Shown here: piece after piece, positions 1 to 11,374 of the stretch
Layout: each line of letters begins with the position of its first letter
How positions within the stretch are numbered: the first letter of the stretch is position 1
NCBI GenBank assembly: GCA_033782935.1
Contig: JAWQEG010000501.1
Location: forward strand, 317,501 to 381,500
Reading direction: 5' to 3'
DNA from: Petrolisthes cinctipes
Lineage: Eukaryota > Arthropoda > Malacostraca > Decapoda > Porcellanidae
DNA length: 64,000 nt
Program-made: the position numbers and the translations under genes
The notes under the pieces: model-generated
The model's input: the letters and a program-made list of their open reading frames with translations, nothing else
Databases searched by the model: none
Told to the model about the DNA's origin: nothing

Positions 1-460
1 GTATGTCACACTAGAGTAATATGTATGTTTGTCACACTAGAATAATATGTATGTATGTATGTCACACTCGAGTAATATGTATGTATGAATTTACAGCCGT
101 GGTCAAAAATAATCATCCATATAGGAGTAACTCACGTAAGATTTTGACAGCTTCCCTCTAGCTGTTCCTTAGCTGATAAACATTCCAATAAATAGGTATA
201 GTGCCATCGTTTAATTTAATACAAACAGCTACACACTACTTAAAACAATAAAATAGTATGTGAACATGAAAACATTACACAGTAAATTGTTAAAGTTACC
301 CATATGTGGATGATTATTATTGACCACGACTGTATGTATGTATGTCACACTAGAGTAATATGTATGTATGTCACACTAGAGTAATATGTATGTATGTCAC
401 ACTAGAGTAATATGTATGTATGTATGAATGTCACACTAGAGTAATATGTATGTATGTATG
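1..460. repeat. TGTATG/CACACTAGAGTAATA minisatellite
   Basis: Tandem units of roughly 28-34 bp built from tgtatgtatg plus tcacactagagtaatatg. The array is interrupted by a MITE at 94-332. The same array occurs at 47105-47400 and, inverted, at 59577-60404, always inside the same larger TIR element. Confidence 0.85.
94..332. mobile_element. Tc1/mariner-like MITE, copy 1
   Basis: A 239-bp unit with inverted ends (CAGCCGTGGTCAAAAATAAT at left, complement of the same at right), flanked by TA on both sides. Other copies lie at 13259-13499 and 59943-60177. It is non-coding. TA target duplication and CAG ends are typical of Tc1/mariner-derived MITEs. Confidence 0.8.
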
Positions 461-818
461 TAAGGTAAGTGGAGGGAGAGGGAGACAGATTACAGTTATA
501 TATATTTGTCTTGTTTAATAAACCAGTTTAAGTTTAATTTCTTTGCATAATTTTCCGTATGTACATTATCTCAGCCTTGTTAATTGATTTAACAAAACCT
601 TTATAATTAGATAACAAGATACAATGCATTACAAATCAGGGAAATGTCAATAACTGTGGAAAGAAACATACTATACAAGTACGTACGGGAGTTCAATGGG
701 CAACTATCTATACAATAGAGCGCTCGCCTGTGGTGACACTCCTCCCCTATCTAATAACACAGGTGTAAGCGCTCTATGTTTATAGCTCTGTGATCAGGCC
801 CTGTGGAGCCTTCTTGTT

Positions 819-2459
819 TTATATTTTCCTCAACTGCATTTTGACGTCCCTCGCTGAGATTAGAGTTTCATCAATGGTAATGGGGTGATAACTCTCGCTG
901 TCACATTCCAACACCATATCATAGTGCTCTCTAAGCTGTTTGGGTATATCTCTGAGTTTGTATCCCTCCCTATCGTTAAGGCTGATCCTTCGGCTTTCAC
1001 CCTCTCTTCTTCCTAGTTCCCCTTCGTATTCTGCTCTCTTCTCATTCCAGACTTCATGCAGTTTATTTATTTTCATGGCTTGTATACACAGCTTTCCAGA
1101 AAGTTTCCAGGTTTGCTGGGGTGTCCTCTTTGCTTATTGGCTTTCCATCTCCGTCATGTATGAATACGTCTTCCTTTGAGTTGACCGTTTCACCTTTTAT
1201 CCTTTTGATGTTTTCCCATGTTTTCTTGCTTCGATTAGGATTGTTGCGAATTTCATCAGCAGTCTTTCTTTCTTGTACCATTCCTTGAACCCTCTTCCTC
1301 TGATTGTCATACATATCTTTGTATCTTTTGGCTTTTTCAATGTCTCCTTCCTTCTTTCTTTGTTAAAGATTCTTCTTACACTTATTCTATATTTTATTTC
1401 CTCCGTCAGCTATATTGGCTCAATTAGCTCTAGCATTTCTTCCTTTGTTCTTTTCCTAAGCTTAGTTATCATGTGGGTGTTTGCCATGTCTTTCATCATG
1501 TTCTCAAGCTGGATGATGTTTCCTTTTAAGTTTTCTGCTTGTGATCTTAGCTTGTCTTCCATACATTGCATAAAGCTGTGTTTTGTTGTGTCGTTTATTT
1601 TCAGGTATGATATCTCTTTTACTTCACTTTTTTCTTTGTATGGTTTTGTTACTGTTATGTTGAAAGTGGCACATATTTGGTTGTGATCTGACAAGTCAAA
1701 GTGCTTTCCCTCCTCGTCGATTTCCATGCCACAGAATTTTTCATATACAGTTTGATTTACAAGTATGAAGTCAATTGCACTACTTTGCTCTCCTCTGGAC
1801 CATGTTGTTTCCCCTTTGCAACGTAGATCCCCATTCAGGATAGTTAGATAGTATTTTTCTGCCCAGCTTAGAACCCTGTTTCCATTTTGGTTGACTTCCT
1901 GTCGACCGATGAAGCCAAAGTGTCCATTAAAGTTTCCTAGAAGTACCAATGGCTCTTCTTCATGCTTTTGCAGAATGTTGTGGATATGCCTCGTAAGTAT
2001 TTTGTTTTTCCTCATCACTTGTTGCAGGGTATACAAGAAAAATGTGGAATTGTAGTTTCCCCACTTTGCATTTTGTGTGAAGAATGTCTTTGTGTCTTTA
2101 ATTATTTCAATTTCACTATGTTTGCTATAAATAATGGACAATCTTCCTCCTTTCTTGTCCTCCAGCTCCCTCATAGAATAAGTATGGTGTAGGTTGTTTG
2201 GTAGATCAATGTTTTCCCATTTCCTTTGCGTTTCTGTGATACAGTAGATTGTATTTTATGTTATTTCTTGTTGTAGCTCTATAAATTTTAATTGCATCAG
2301 TCCTTGTATGTTTATTAACTTAATGTCTAGCTTCTTAATCCTAATCTCTACTTCGCTATTATTGTTTTTGTTATTTATGTGTGGTCTAGTTTCTGCTGCT
2401 TTTGTGAAAGGTCTTCCTGAGAAGTTGTCTTCTGCTGATGTACCAGCCTTCTTCGCCAT
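819..2459 (-). pseudogene. LINE ORF2 endonuclease domain, broken
   Basis: The AP-endonuclease fold can be followed. LDIKLINIQG is the N-terminal strand. CITETQ holds the catalytic Glu. LLGNFNGHFG corresponds to the GDFN motif, with Asp replaced by Asn. RGEQSSAIDFILVN is the SxIDYI block and DLSDHNQI is the final SDH motif. An in-frame TAA lies at about 2254-2256 and another stop at 1410. The linker then shifts frame near 1320 and again near 1070. It ends at the KAPGPD-like start of the RT domain. Role when intact: nicking of target DNA for target-primed reverse transcription. Confidence 0.7.
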
Positions 2460-2600
2460 TGTCTCTTTTTTTCCTTTAGTGCCATCCTCAGTATCTTGTC
2501 TGTCTCTCTTTCTTTACGTGTTAGGTCAGGCACAATGGATATCTCGGAGAACTCCCATATCTTGGTATTTTTTTTAAATTTTAGCATTCTTCAGAATGCT

Positions 2601-3385
2601 CTATTTCATTTTTGCTGTTTTGAGTTTGACCAGTAAAGGTCTAGGCTTTGACCACTCTCGGGTTTCCTCTTGGTTTCTCACTCCTTGGTTGTTTTCAACA
2701 AGTTCCTCTTCTCCTCCCTCCTCTGCTGGTTTGCTCCTATTTGGTTGATTGAGAGATGGCCTAGGCCCTTGTTTTTGACCAATTCTCTGCACCGACTTTA
2801 TTTTTACGTCATCCAGCCTAATCTCTTCCAAGAAGAAGTTAGCACATACAGCTTTTTCTAATTCTAACTTACTCTCTGTATCTTCACCCTCCTATTCTTT
2901 AAGATTGAAAGTAACTAAATTGCACTGCATTTTCTCTTTCTTTTTCCTCTACCATCTCCTCTCTAATCTCTACCCTAATTTGCTTCTTTATCTCACCAGC
3001 CAATTGACTCATTTCTTCCCTCATGTTACCAAAGTTACATTTCATTTTTTAAATTATCTGCTTAAGATCTTGGTTTTCTTTCTTTAGCAACATATTCTCC
3101 TCTATCAGCTGCTGGTTTGCTTTTTTTCATGCCTTTTAAATTATCACCTTTACAGTTTAAACAAAACCACGTTTCCTTACTTCTATCAGCTACATAAGCC
3201 TTGTACTTTTCAGTTGTTACCTTCTGGCATCCTGCATGGTACCATATTTCACATAATATTATATCATACTGCAGCCAGTTTTGTTGGTTACTCAATCCCT
3301 AATTAGACTCCTCCTTGTTGCATGTTCCACACACGATGTCTCCATTTTCGGAGTCTTCTTTCTCCTTCACCCCTGAATTTAATCC
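2601..3385 (-). pseudogene. LINE ORF1 remnant with PHD-type zinc finger
   Basis: In one frame a C-x2-C pair (VCGTC, near 3330-3345) is followed by CEIWYHAGC and, about 25 residues later, WFCLNC. This is the Cys4-His-Cys3 layout of a PHD finger. A TAG stop interrupts the domain near 3300. A further charged piece (2601-2831) is in another frame and ends in KLKTAKMK. PHD fingers occur in ORF1 proteins of several arthropod LINEs. The ORF is clearly non-functional. Confidence 0.55.
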
Positions 3386-3500
3386 TTCTTCTATCCTGCT
3401 CTGCCGATCCCCCTGCATACTCTCTTTCTCTTTTACCATAGTTCACAGGTGCGTCAACTTCACATTAATAAGATGTTATTTACCTCACACACACACACAG

Positions 3501-4034
3501 TGACAGCAGTTATCTTGTAGCAGCTCAATGCCTGAACCCGGATCGTAATAATTATAATTTGTAATGTCACTTCACACAGATATTATATCCCCTCAGTGCA
3601 CACTTATGGCAATCCGCTGAGCACTAGAAATATTCCTGGGATATATTATAAGGATAATAGGACTAGGATGGTTGAGAATTAAAGTGATTTGTGAGGACCA
3701 AGACTGACACAACTCACTTTGTTAACACTGGGTGCGGGTACCAATACATTCATAATAATAATATATAATAATTCCCAGGGTGTCCTATATATTTCCAATG
3801 TATTACTACTTTATCTTCTCGTTTTACACTATTATGATCATCTTAACAGCATCTTGACATCCAATTATCACTCCTCTTGGTCACAGGGACATACAACTAA
3901 CAATACCTGTGTGTACTTTAATGATGTGTAACTGTAAACTTTAACACTATTGGCTGGAAGGGTACATACTATAATACCTTGTTTATTTCTTACTGGCTAT
4001 GGATATGGCACGTAATCCAAATCCTTAAACATTA
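3501..4034. other. No gene recognised
   Basis: AT-rich sequence with a short CA run near 3488-3500. I saw no convincing ORF, RNA gene or terminal repeat. Confidence 0.5.
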
Positions 4035-4039
4035 TTGGT

Positions 4040-4480
4040 TGAAAGATGGGTACAGGGAGGAGCCTCAAAGGGTGTGTATATATACCTTAGGCTACTGTTT
4101 GTTGATTGGCTATGGTTGCCTCAAAGGGTGTATATATATACCTTACGTTTGTTGATTGGCTATGGTTGCCTCAAAGGGTGTATATATATACCTTACTGTT
4201 TGTTGATTGGCTATGGTTGCCTCAAAGGGTGTATATATATACCTTACTGTTTGTTGATTGGCTATGGTTGCCTCAAAGGGTGTATATATATACCTTACTG
4301 TTTGTTGATTGGCTATGGTTGCCTCAAAGGGTGTATATATATACCTTACTGTTTGTTGATTGGCTATGGTTGCCTCAAAGGGTGTATATATATACCTTAC
4401 TGTTTGTTGATTGGCTATGGTTGCCTCAAAGGGTGTATATATATACCTTACTGTTTGTTGATTGGCTATGCTATAATGGT
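4040..4480. repeat. 51-bp tandem array
   Basis: About eight copies of a 51-bp unit containing ggttgcctcaaagggtgtat, a short TA run and gtttgttgattggctat. Because 51 is a multiple of three, long ORFs run through it on both strands. They have no other support. Confidence 0.9.
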
Positions 4481-4569
4481 TATGACCACAAGAACATCTC
4501 GGACTTTTCAAGGTTAGGGTTATAGGGAAAGGACAATCCATTATAACCCTTATTGAATGTAAAGGAAAA

Positions 4570-4740
4570 AAAGACTAGAAACACTAACCAACAATAACCC
4601 TTATTGTAAAGGTACATAGAGGTGAGTGTATGACTTACACTGACCAATAACCCTTATTGTAGAGGGACATAGAGGTGAGTGTATGACTTATACTAACCAA
4701 CAATAACCCTTATTGTAGAGGGACATAGAGGTGAGTATAT
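4570..4740. repeat. About 56-bp tandem array
   Basis: Three copies of a unit with aataacccttattgtagagg and acatagaggtgagtgtatg. Confidence 0.75.
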
Positions 4741-5136
4741 GGCCACAAGGACACTTGTGACTTTTCAAGGTCAAGGTTATGAAGGAAGGAAATTCCCATA
4801 ACACCATACTTTTGTTGGTGCTTCATATCAGTATATAATTATTACCATAACTCCATACCTCAGAGTATAACACTTGGTTGGTGCTTCATATCAGTATATA
4901 ATTATTACCATAACTCCATACCTCAGAGTATAACACTTGGTTGGTGCTTCATATCAGTATATAATTATTACCGTAACTCCATACCTCAGAGTATAACACT
5001 TTTGTTGGTGCTTCATATCAGTATATAATTATTACCATAACTCCATACCTCAGAGTATAACACTTTGTTGGTGCTTCATATCAGTACCAGTATATAATTA
5101 ACACAACACCTCAGAGTATAACACTTTGTTGGTGCT

Positions 5137-6163
5137 TGTCACAGATTCATGACACACACCCCTTTCCTCCACCCACGTTCTGGAAAGTGATCAAACATAC
5201 TCTCTGTCCTCAAATAGATTTATTTATAAAAAGTCTTAACCCAAACCAGATACTCTTATACCTTGAACATAATCATAACAATGGCTACTTAATTCTACCT
5301 TAACAAACGAATATAATGTAACTATTTTATCCTACCTTAAATTATTAGCAACATGTAGCTACTTACTCGTACCTTAAATTACCAACAAACATATATGCTT
5401 AATCCTACCTTGCAATTATTGGCAAAATGTATATAATCATACCTTAGATTAATAACAAAATGTAAATAGTTAATCACACCTTAAATTAATAACAAAATGT
5501 AAATAGTTAATCACACCTTAAATTAATAACAAAATGTAAATAGTTAATCACACCTTAGATTAATAACAAAATGTAAATAGTTAATCACACCTTAAATTAA
5601 TAACAAAATGTAACTACTTAATCATACCTTAAATTAATAGCAACATGTAAATACTTAATCATACCTTAAATTAATAGCAACATGTAAATACTTAATCATA
5701 CCTTAATAACAAACGAGGAGAGCCGGCTGACCCACGAACCTGGTACGGCGGTAGTGCAACAAAACCAATCACTGAACACCTACTTGCCCTGCCCGCTCTG
5801 TCCCTCTCCAGCCCCACCACCCTGTACGGCTACTGCAACACCACAGCGACTTAAGACACTTCCCCTATACCCACTCACTATACGGGGATTCACTTCACAA
5901 CAGCTAATGTATGATATCACACTGAGGCCAGCACGGGTAGGGCACAGGACTACACTTAGCACCAACCGTCCAGTCCGGGTGTCAGACCGACTCTAACCTC
6001 TTCTCGCTTGCTTTCCACACATCGGTTCTCATTTCCCCAATAGACAGTACAACAGCTCGACACAGCATTACATTACCAACGATGAACCTATCTCGAAAAC
6101 CCTAGCGAATCCCTCAACTTGACTTTACCTCCCTTACGAACCATATTGTCAATTTTCTTGACA
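5137..6163. mobile_element. Candidate solo LTR with 5-bp target duplication
   Basis: Begins TGTCACAG and ends CTTGACA (TG...CA ends). It is flanked on both sides by GTGCT (5132-5136 and 6164-6168) and sits inside an otherwise continuous tandem array, so the boundaries are well defined. No internal retroviral genes were seen, so this is a solo LTR. It carries an internal array of a 37-bp unit (about 5440-5705). Confidence 0.65.
5440..5705. repeat. 37-bp tandem array inside the LTR
   Basis: About seven copies of a unit with ttaatcacaccttaaattaa and taacaaaatgtaaatag. Confidence 0.8.
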
Positions 6164-6699
6164 GTGCTTCATATCAGTACCAGTATATAATTAACGCAAC
6201 ACCTCAGAGTATAACACTTTGTTGGTGCTTCATATCAGTACCAGTATATAATTAACACAACACCTCAGAGTATAACACTTTGTTGGTGCTTCATATCAGT
6301 ACCAGTATATAATTAACACAACACCTCAGAGTATAACACTTTGTTGGTGCTTCATATCAGTACCAGTATATAATTAACGCAACACCTCAGAGCAGTAATT
6401 TTCAACCGGTGTTCCTGTGTTGAGTCATGGGACAATTTTCGAGCCACATTACTTCTTAATTCCTTTAAAAGTCATGATGGCTGGACATGTAGATAGCAGG
6501 TGTGAATTAACTAAAATAAGGGTGAGGTCAGGTAGATAAAGACACCCATGAGACTCACCCTTATTTACATACAATACAATCTGTTATACAACAAAATATC
6601 ACATTAATAGTCAATTACAACTGTATCTACTTCTATAAACCAGGATATTACACAGTTGAATAATACACTAACATCTATCTTAGGTTTATAGTCTATTAG

Positions 6700-7375
6700 G
6701 CTATATAATATTACTTTTTTTTTATAGAGGGTTATGTCTGTGTTGTCTGTGTGACTCTGTGTTGACAGAGGCTATACAGTATAATATTACTTTTTTTTAT
6801 AGAGGGTTATGTCTGTGTTGTCTGTGTGACTGTGTTGACAGAGGCTATACAGTATAATATTACTTTTTTTTATAGAGGGCTATGTCTGTGTTGTCTGTGT
6901 GACTGTGTTGACAAAGGCTATATAATATTACTTTTTTTATAGAGGGCTATGTCTGTGTTGTCTGTGTGACTGTGTTGACAGAGGCTATATAATATTACTT
7001 TTTTTTTATAGAGGGTTATGTCTGTGTTGTCTGTGTGACTCTGTTGACAAAGGCTATATATTACTTTTTTTGTATGGAGGGCTATGTCTGTGTTGTCTGT
7101 GTGACTCTGTGTTGACAGAGGCTATATAATATAACTTTTTTTTATAGAGGGTTATGTCTGTGTTGTCTGTGTGACACTGTGTTGACAGAGGCTATATAAT
7201 ATAACTTTTTTTATAGAGGGTTATGTCTGTGTTGTCTGTGTGACACTGTGTTGACAGAGGCTATATAATATTACTTTTTTTATAGAGGGTTATGTCTGTG
7301 TTGTCTGTGTGACACTGTGTTGACAGAGGCTATATAATATTACTTTTTTTATAGAGGGTTATGTCTGTGTGACTC
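6700..7375. repeat. About 69-bp tandem array
   Basis: About nine or ten copies of a unit with gaggctatataatattac, a T run, and gttatgtctgtgttgtctgt. Copies differ mainly in T-run length. Confidence 0.9.
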
Positions 7376-8410
7376 TGTCCTCTGGCACTGTATTGGCAGA
7401 GTCGCCTTGTATAGGCTATAGTCACCTTGTATAATTATATAATTTGTAATGAATATAGTGGATGAAATGATAAAACAACTATTATTATTATTATTATTAT
7501 TATTAAAAGATGGTACATTACAAAACAAATATAATGCTGTAATAATTGAAAATGTAACAAAACCAAAGAAAATACATTAGAAAAACCAAATAGAATACTG
7601 GTACCTGCTGTACTTAAGATTAATAACACATTAATATTAGTTGATTTATATAGACTAATACAGAAACAAAACTCACAATCCTTAGATAATCTAACATTGA
7701 ATACTGGTAGTTGTACTTGAGGTTATCCACCATATTATTAGCAAAATATATATATATATATATATATATACAATATAAGATTCTTTTAGTTGTACAGAAC
7801 TTGAGATTACCAACTAAGTAATATATTGTACAATACTGTATATTAATAAACTATAGTAACATAACTCAGAATCCTTAGATATTCCAAACATGACAACAAA
7901 TATGTAAACAGTAGAAGATTCTTTTAGGCAAGTTGTACAGTACTTGAGGTTAATACTGTAACAAAATAATATATTATACAATATATTCAATGAAAAACTA
8001 AATAATATTAAATAACTGATCCAGAAACTACAGTAACAAAACTGAATACTGTACATTCCATAATTCATAATTATATTTTATCCATATAGACAATATTAAA
8101 TTAGATTCCCAAACAGTATGGTATTAAAAATAAGACCCTAAGATTTACCTCATAATGATAATACTGTACATGTAAAGAAATATATAAATATATTCTTGTA
8201 TCCATGCATTACTAGAATTTAAGTTGTCATTTACTAATCTTAACTGTATGTAACAAAATACTATAAATATATTCCTGTATTAATTATCCATGCAATACTA
8301 AAAATAAAGTAGCTTTAACTGATATTCACAATATGTAACAAAATAATATAAATATATAAATATATTCCTGTATTAATTATATCCATCCGTTACTAAAATT
8401 AAAGTAATCT
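7376..8410 (-). other. AT-rich 3' flank of locus A, paralogous to 38.85-39.6 kb
   Basis: No ORF worth calling. Several blocks match the region downstream of gene L, for example aacaaaactcacaatcctta, attttatccatatagacaat and the stretch before atggtattaaaaataag. This shows that locus A and gene L share their downstream flanks through duplication. A TA run lies near 7748-7770 and an ATT run near 7485-7505. Confidence 0.55.
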
Positions 8411-8439
8411 TTAACTGATCTTCAGTACAGTACTGATCT

Positions 8440-8965
8440 CTCGGTACTCTTCCTTCAGGGGTCACTCAGTACTCTTCCTTCAGTAGTCACTCAGTACTCT
8501 TCCTTCAGTAGTCACTCAGTACTCTTCCTTCAGTAGTCACTCAGTACTCTTCCTTCAGTAGTCACTCAGTACTCTTCCTTCAGTAGTCACTCAGTACTCT
8601 TCCTTCAGTAGTCACTCAGTACTCTTCCTTCAGTAGTCACTCAGTACTCTTCCTTCAGTAGTCACTCAGTACTCTTCCTCCAGGGGTCACTCAGTACTCT
8701 TCCTTCAGTAGTCACTCAGTACTCTTCCTTCAGTAGTCACTCAGTACTCTGCCTTCAGTGGTCACTCAGTACTCTTCCTTCAGTAGTCACTCAGTACTCT
8801 TCCTTCAGTAGTCACTCAGTACTCTTCCTTCAGTAGTCACTCAGTACTCTTCCTCCAGGGGTCACTCAGTACTCTTCCTTCAGTAGTCACTCAGTACTCT
8901 TCCTTCAGGGGTCACTCAGTACTCTTCCTTCAGTAGTCACTCAGTACTCTTCCTCCAGGGGTCAG
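8440..8965. repeat. 25-bp tandem array
   Basis: About 21 copies of cagtactcttccttcagtag plus tcact, with some copies reading cctccaggggtcact. It adjoins the Ser-Pro repeat reading frame of locus A. Confidence 0.9.
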
Positions 8966-9720
8966 TGGTCTCTACAAAGTCTGTCTGTTGATAAGGTGAG
9001 TCAGGACTGACAAAGTCTGTCTGTTGATATGGTGATCCAGAGTTGAGCACAGGTGATCCAAGGTTGGAGACACACATGATCCAGGGCTGGGTGTGGCTGT
9101 CACCTTTAATAAGTGATCCAAGGCTGGGTGTAGTTGTCTTAATAGGTGATCCATGGCTGGATGTGCCTCTTCTTAATAGGTGATCCATGGCTGGGAGTAG
9201 TTGTCTTAATAGGTGATCCATGGCTGGGTGTGGCTGTCTTAATAGGTGATCCATGGCTGGGTGTGGTTGTCTTAATAGGTGATCCATGGCTGGATGTGTC
9301 TCTTCTTAATAGGTGATCCATGGCTGGGTGTGGTTGTCTTAATAGGTGATCCATGGCTGGGTGTGGTTGTCTTAATAGGTGATCCATGGCTGGGTGTGGC
9401 TGTCTTAATAGGTGATCCATGGCTGGGTGTGGCTGTCTTAATAGGTGATCCATGGCTGGATGTGTCTCTTCTTAATAGGTGATCCATGGCTGGGTGTGGT
9501 TGTCTTAATAGGTGATCCATGGCTGGATGTGTCTCTTCTTAATAGGTGATCCATGGCTGGGTGTGGTTGTCTTAATAGGTGATCCATGGCTGGATGTGTC
9601 TCTTCTTAATATGTGATCCAAGGGTGTCAAGATCCGTCTCCGGCAGCAGAGAGGCAGGGCACTGCAATATGGACTCTACTTGTCTCCACTCTACAAACTG
9701 GCACAAACTTAGGCCTCTTT
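8966..9720 (-). pseudogene. Locus A: degenerate paralogue of gene L repeat tail
   Basis: In minus-strand reading the peptide contains GSPYQQTDFV and SPDSPYQQTDF. Gene L has NSASPYQQTDLV and similar repeats, so the two share the same Ser-Pro tail. A 33-bp DNA repeat (ggtgatccatggctgggtgt, 9110-9620) gives 11-residue units (HGSPIKTTTPS). Upstream, 9630-9700 matches the gene L segment just after its second winged helix (gatccgtct... and atggactc). Near 9730-9750 a short atgagatgaacaagaaag resembles the gene L start. The winged-helix part is missing and frames are broken, so this is most likely a pseudogene. It lies directly downstream of the kinase-like gene on the same strand. Confidence 0.6.
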
Positions 9721-9778
9721 AGGTTATGCTTTCTTGTTCATCTCATTCCTTTGTAAAAATCACTTCTTGGTTCTCATG

Positions 9779-11374
9779 TTAGGTTACCCTACGAACTTTT
9801 GTTTGGGACTCCGTGTCACTGGTGCTGGAGGTACGCTGTCTCTTGTGAGTGATATCACGGCAGTTGTTGGGGCGGCAAGAAACATTTGTGGTGTAGTTTG
9901 AACCACAGTCTTTATTTGAGGTGTTGGAAGCGATAGAGTCATTCTCGTCTGTATCGGTGTTACAGTTATCATCTGTGTCGGTGTTACAGTTATCATCTGT
10001 GTCGGTGTTACAGTTATCTTCTGTGTCAGTGTTGAAGTCTTCTGTATCGGTGTTACAGTTATCTTCTGTGTCGGTGTTACAGTCATCTTCTGTGTCGGTG
10101 TTACAGTTATCATCTGTGTCGGTGTTACAGTTATCTTCTGTGTCGGTGTTACAGTTATCATCTGTGTCGGTGTTACAGTTATCATCTGTGTCGGTGTTAC
10201 AGTTATCTTCTGTGTCGGTGTTGAAGTCTTCTGTATCGGTGTTACAGTTATCTTCTGTGTCGGTGTTACAGTTATCTTCTGTGTCGGTGTTACAGTTATT
10301 TTCTGTGTCGGTGTTACAGTTATCTTCTGTGTCGGTGTTACAGTCATCTTCTGTGTCGGTGTTGAAGTCTTTTGTATCGGTGTTACAGTTATCTTCTGTG
10401 TCGGTGTTACAGTTATCCTCTGTGTCGGTGTTGAAGTCTTCTGTTTCGGTGTTACAGTCATCTTCTGTATCGGTGTTACAGTTATCTTCTGTGAAGGTGT
10501 TGAAGTCATCTTCTGTGTCGGTGTTACAGTCATCTTCTGTATCGGTGTTACAGTCATCTTCCGTGTCGGTGTTACAGTCATCTTCTGTGTCAGTGCCAGT
10601 ATCTTCATCTTCTGTGTCCGAGGAACTAAAAGTGCAGGTAAACAGATTGCCAAACTCGTCAACATATCTCTGTATAGTTGAGGCAAGGGAGGCCATGGTG
10701 GGACGTCTGTTGACATTGTAGTGTGTGGTACATTTGATGAGCTTCCTGATGAGACTGGGACACTCAGGGGTAACCATTATGGCACTCATCAACAGGCCCA
10801 GGGAGTACACATCATAGCGGTCCATCATGTTGTCAGTAGACACCATCTCCAGTGTAATGGTTGTGTCTTGGGTAACATTGCTGGTAATGGATTGTAGTGT
10901 TCCAAGCGAGGCCAAACCCAACTCTATAATAGAGGCTGAGTAGCAGCCACCCTCCTCCTCCTTAATCAAAATGTTGCCTCCACGGATGTCATAGTGGATA
11001 AGACCAGCCTCGTGGAGTTCAGCAAGTGACGTGGCTGCTGCCTGGAAAATCTTCAGCCATTCCTTCAAACTGAGCCTCTCCTCCCGCTGGTGTAGACTGG
11101 AGATGGACTCACCCTCGACGCAGCTCATCACCAACATGGCAGCATCTGAAGCAGTGACTAATAACTTTGGTACTCCTCCTCTCCCTCCAGCCTTCTCCAG
11201 TACCCAAGCCTCGTGTCTGAATGTCTCTGGATCGTTGGTATATTGGTGTTCCTTCTGGATGGCTTGTTGGCGACGGTACAACACCAGGTAACAGTTTACT
11301 CCTGAACTGGTCATCAGGGGTCTCACCTCCTTAACCTCAGCACGAATCTCGTCGCCAGTCATCAACTTCTTCAT
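9779..11374 (-). CDS. Protein-kinase-like protein with acidic repeat tail
   Basis: The open frame runs upstream to 11422. I place the start at the ATG at 11374. An acceptor-like tattattccag at about 11403-11413 could mean an upstream exon. Numbered from 11422, a kinase fold spans about residues 27-260. The helix-C Glu is in FRHEAW (71). The catalytic-loop HYDIRGGN (143-150) keeps Asp and Asn but has Tyr for Arg of HRD. Helix F is DVYSLG (204-209) and the C-lobe has RRPTM. DFG is replaced by ELG (166-169), and the beta-3 Lys position looks like Arg. Activity is therefore doubtful and it may be a pseudokinase. Residues about 275-505 are an 8-residue repeat, NTDTEDNC, encoded by 24-bp DNA repeats. 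The C-terminus is basic (HKRQR, KVRRV) and could be nuclear. I do not recognise the gene. The frame is intact over the whole length, which supports a real or recent gene. Confidence 0.7.
   Translation of the reverse strand: MKKLMTGDEIRAEVKEVRPLMTSSGVNCYLVLYRRQQAIQKEHQYTNDPETFRHEAWVLEKAGGRGGVPKLLVTASDAAMLVMSCVEGESISSLHQREERLSLKEWLKIFQAAATSLAELHEAGLIHYDIRGGNILIKEEEGGCYSASIIELGLASLGTLQSITSNVTQDTTITLEMVSTDNMMDRYDVYSLGLLMSAIMVTPECPSLIRKLIKCTTHYNVNRRPTMASLASTIQRYVDEFGNLFTCTFSSSDTEDEDTGTDTEDDCNTDTEDDCNTDTEDDCNTDTEDDFNTFTEDNCNTDTEDDCNTETEDFNTDTEDNCNTDTEDNCNTDTKDFNTDTEDDCNTDTEDNCNTDTENNCNTDTEDNCNTDTEDNCNTDTEDFNTDTEDNCNTDTDDNCNTDTDDNCNTDTEDNCNTDTDDNCNTDTEDDCNTDTEDNCNTDTEDFNTDTEDNCNTDTDDNCNTDTDDNCNTDTDENDSIASNTSNKDCGSNYTTNVSCRPNNCRDITHKRQRTSSTSDTESQTKVRRVT
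9930..10620 (-). repeat. 24-bp coding minisatellite in kinase tail
   Basis: About 28 copies of a 24-bp unit (cggtgttacagttatcttct plus gtgt on the plus strand), encoding NTDTEDNC. A 21-bp variant recurs (NTDTEDF). All unit lengths are multiples of three, so the frame survives expansion and contraction. Confidence 0.9.

Larger units (their letters stand above)
1..792. mobile_element. TIR element, copy 1 (right part; left end outside window)
   Basis: Nearly identical to 47.1-47.7 kb and, inverted, to 59.2-60.4 kb. It ends at 792 with a 22-bp terminal sequence (gctctatg...agctctgtg) that is the inverted repeat of the left end seen in the complete copy at 46713. The next eight bases (793-800, ATCAGGCC) would be its target duplication, because the decayed LINE begins exactly there. 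It contains a minisatellite and a MITE. An 8-bp duplication suggests hAT or P superfamily; no transposase is present. Confidence 0.6.
793..3500 (-). mobile_element. Decayed non-LTR retrotransposon (ORF1 + endonuclease)
   Basis: Reading leftward, this holds an ORF1 piece with a PHD-type zinc finger, then an AP-endonuclease domain, then the linker. It reaches the first residues of the reverse transcriptase (NKKAP, followed by a one-base shift and GPD). At 800 it is cut by the TIR element, so the RT part probably continues to the left of this window. Multiple stops and frameshifts are present. The endonuclease style with a PHD ORF1 suggests an I/Jockey-group LINE; the clade is not certain. Confidence 0.7.
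4795..6395. repeat. About 60-bp tandem array split by a solo LTR
   Basis: Units contain ggtgcttcatatcagtatat and cctcagagtataacactt. There are about five copies at 4795-5136 and four at 6164-6395, with a 1027-bp LTR-like insertion between them. The repeat phase resumes cleanly on the far side. Confidence 0.85.

Noticed and set aside
4035..4541. Three long overlapping ORFs on both strands
   Set aside because: They arise because a 51-bp repeat keeps all frames open; there is no unique coding sequence.
6390..6420. hAT-like left end (cagtaattttcaaccggtgttcc)
   Set aside because: No matching right end or 8-bp duplication nearby.
9921..10721. 266-codon plus-strand ORF (SSVSVLQL repeats)
   Set aside because: It is the antisense reading of the kinase acidic repeat tail.
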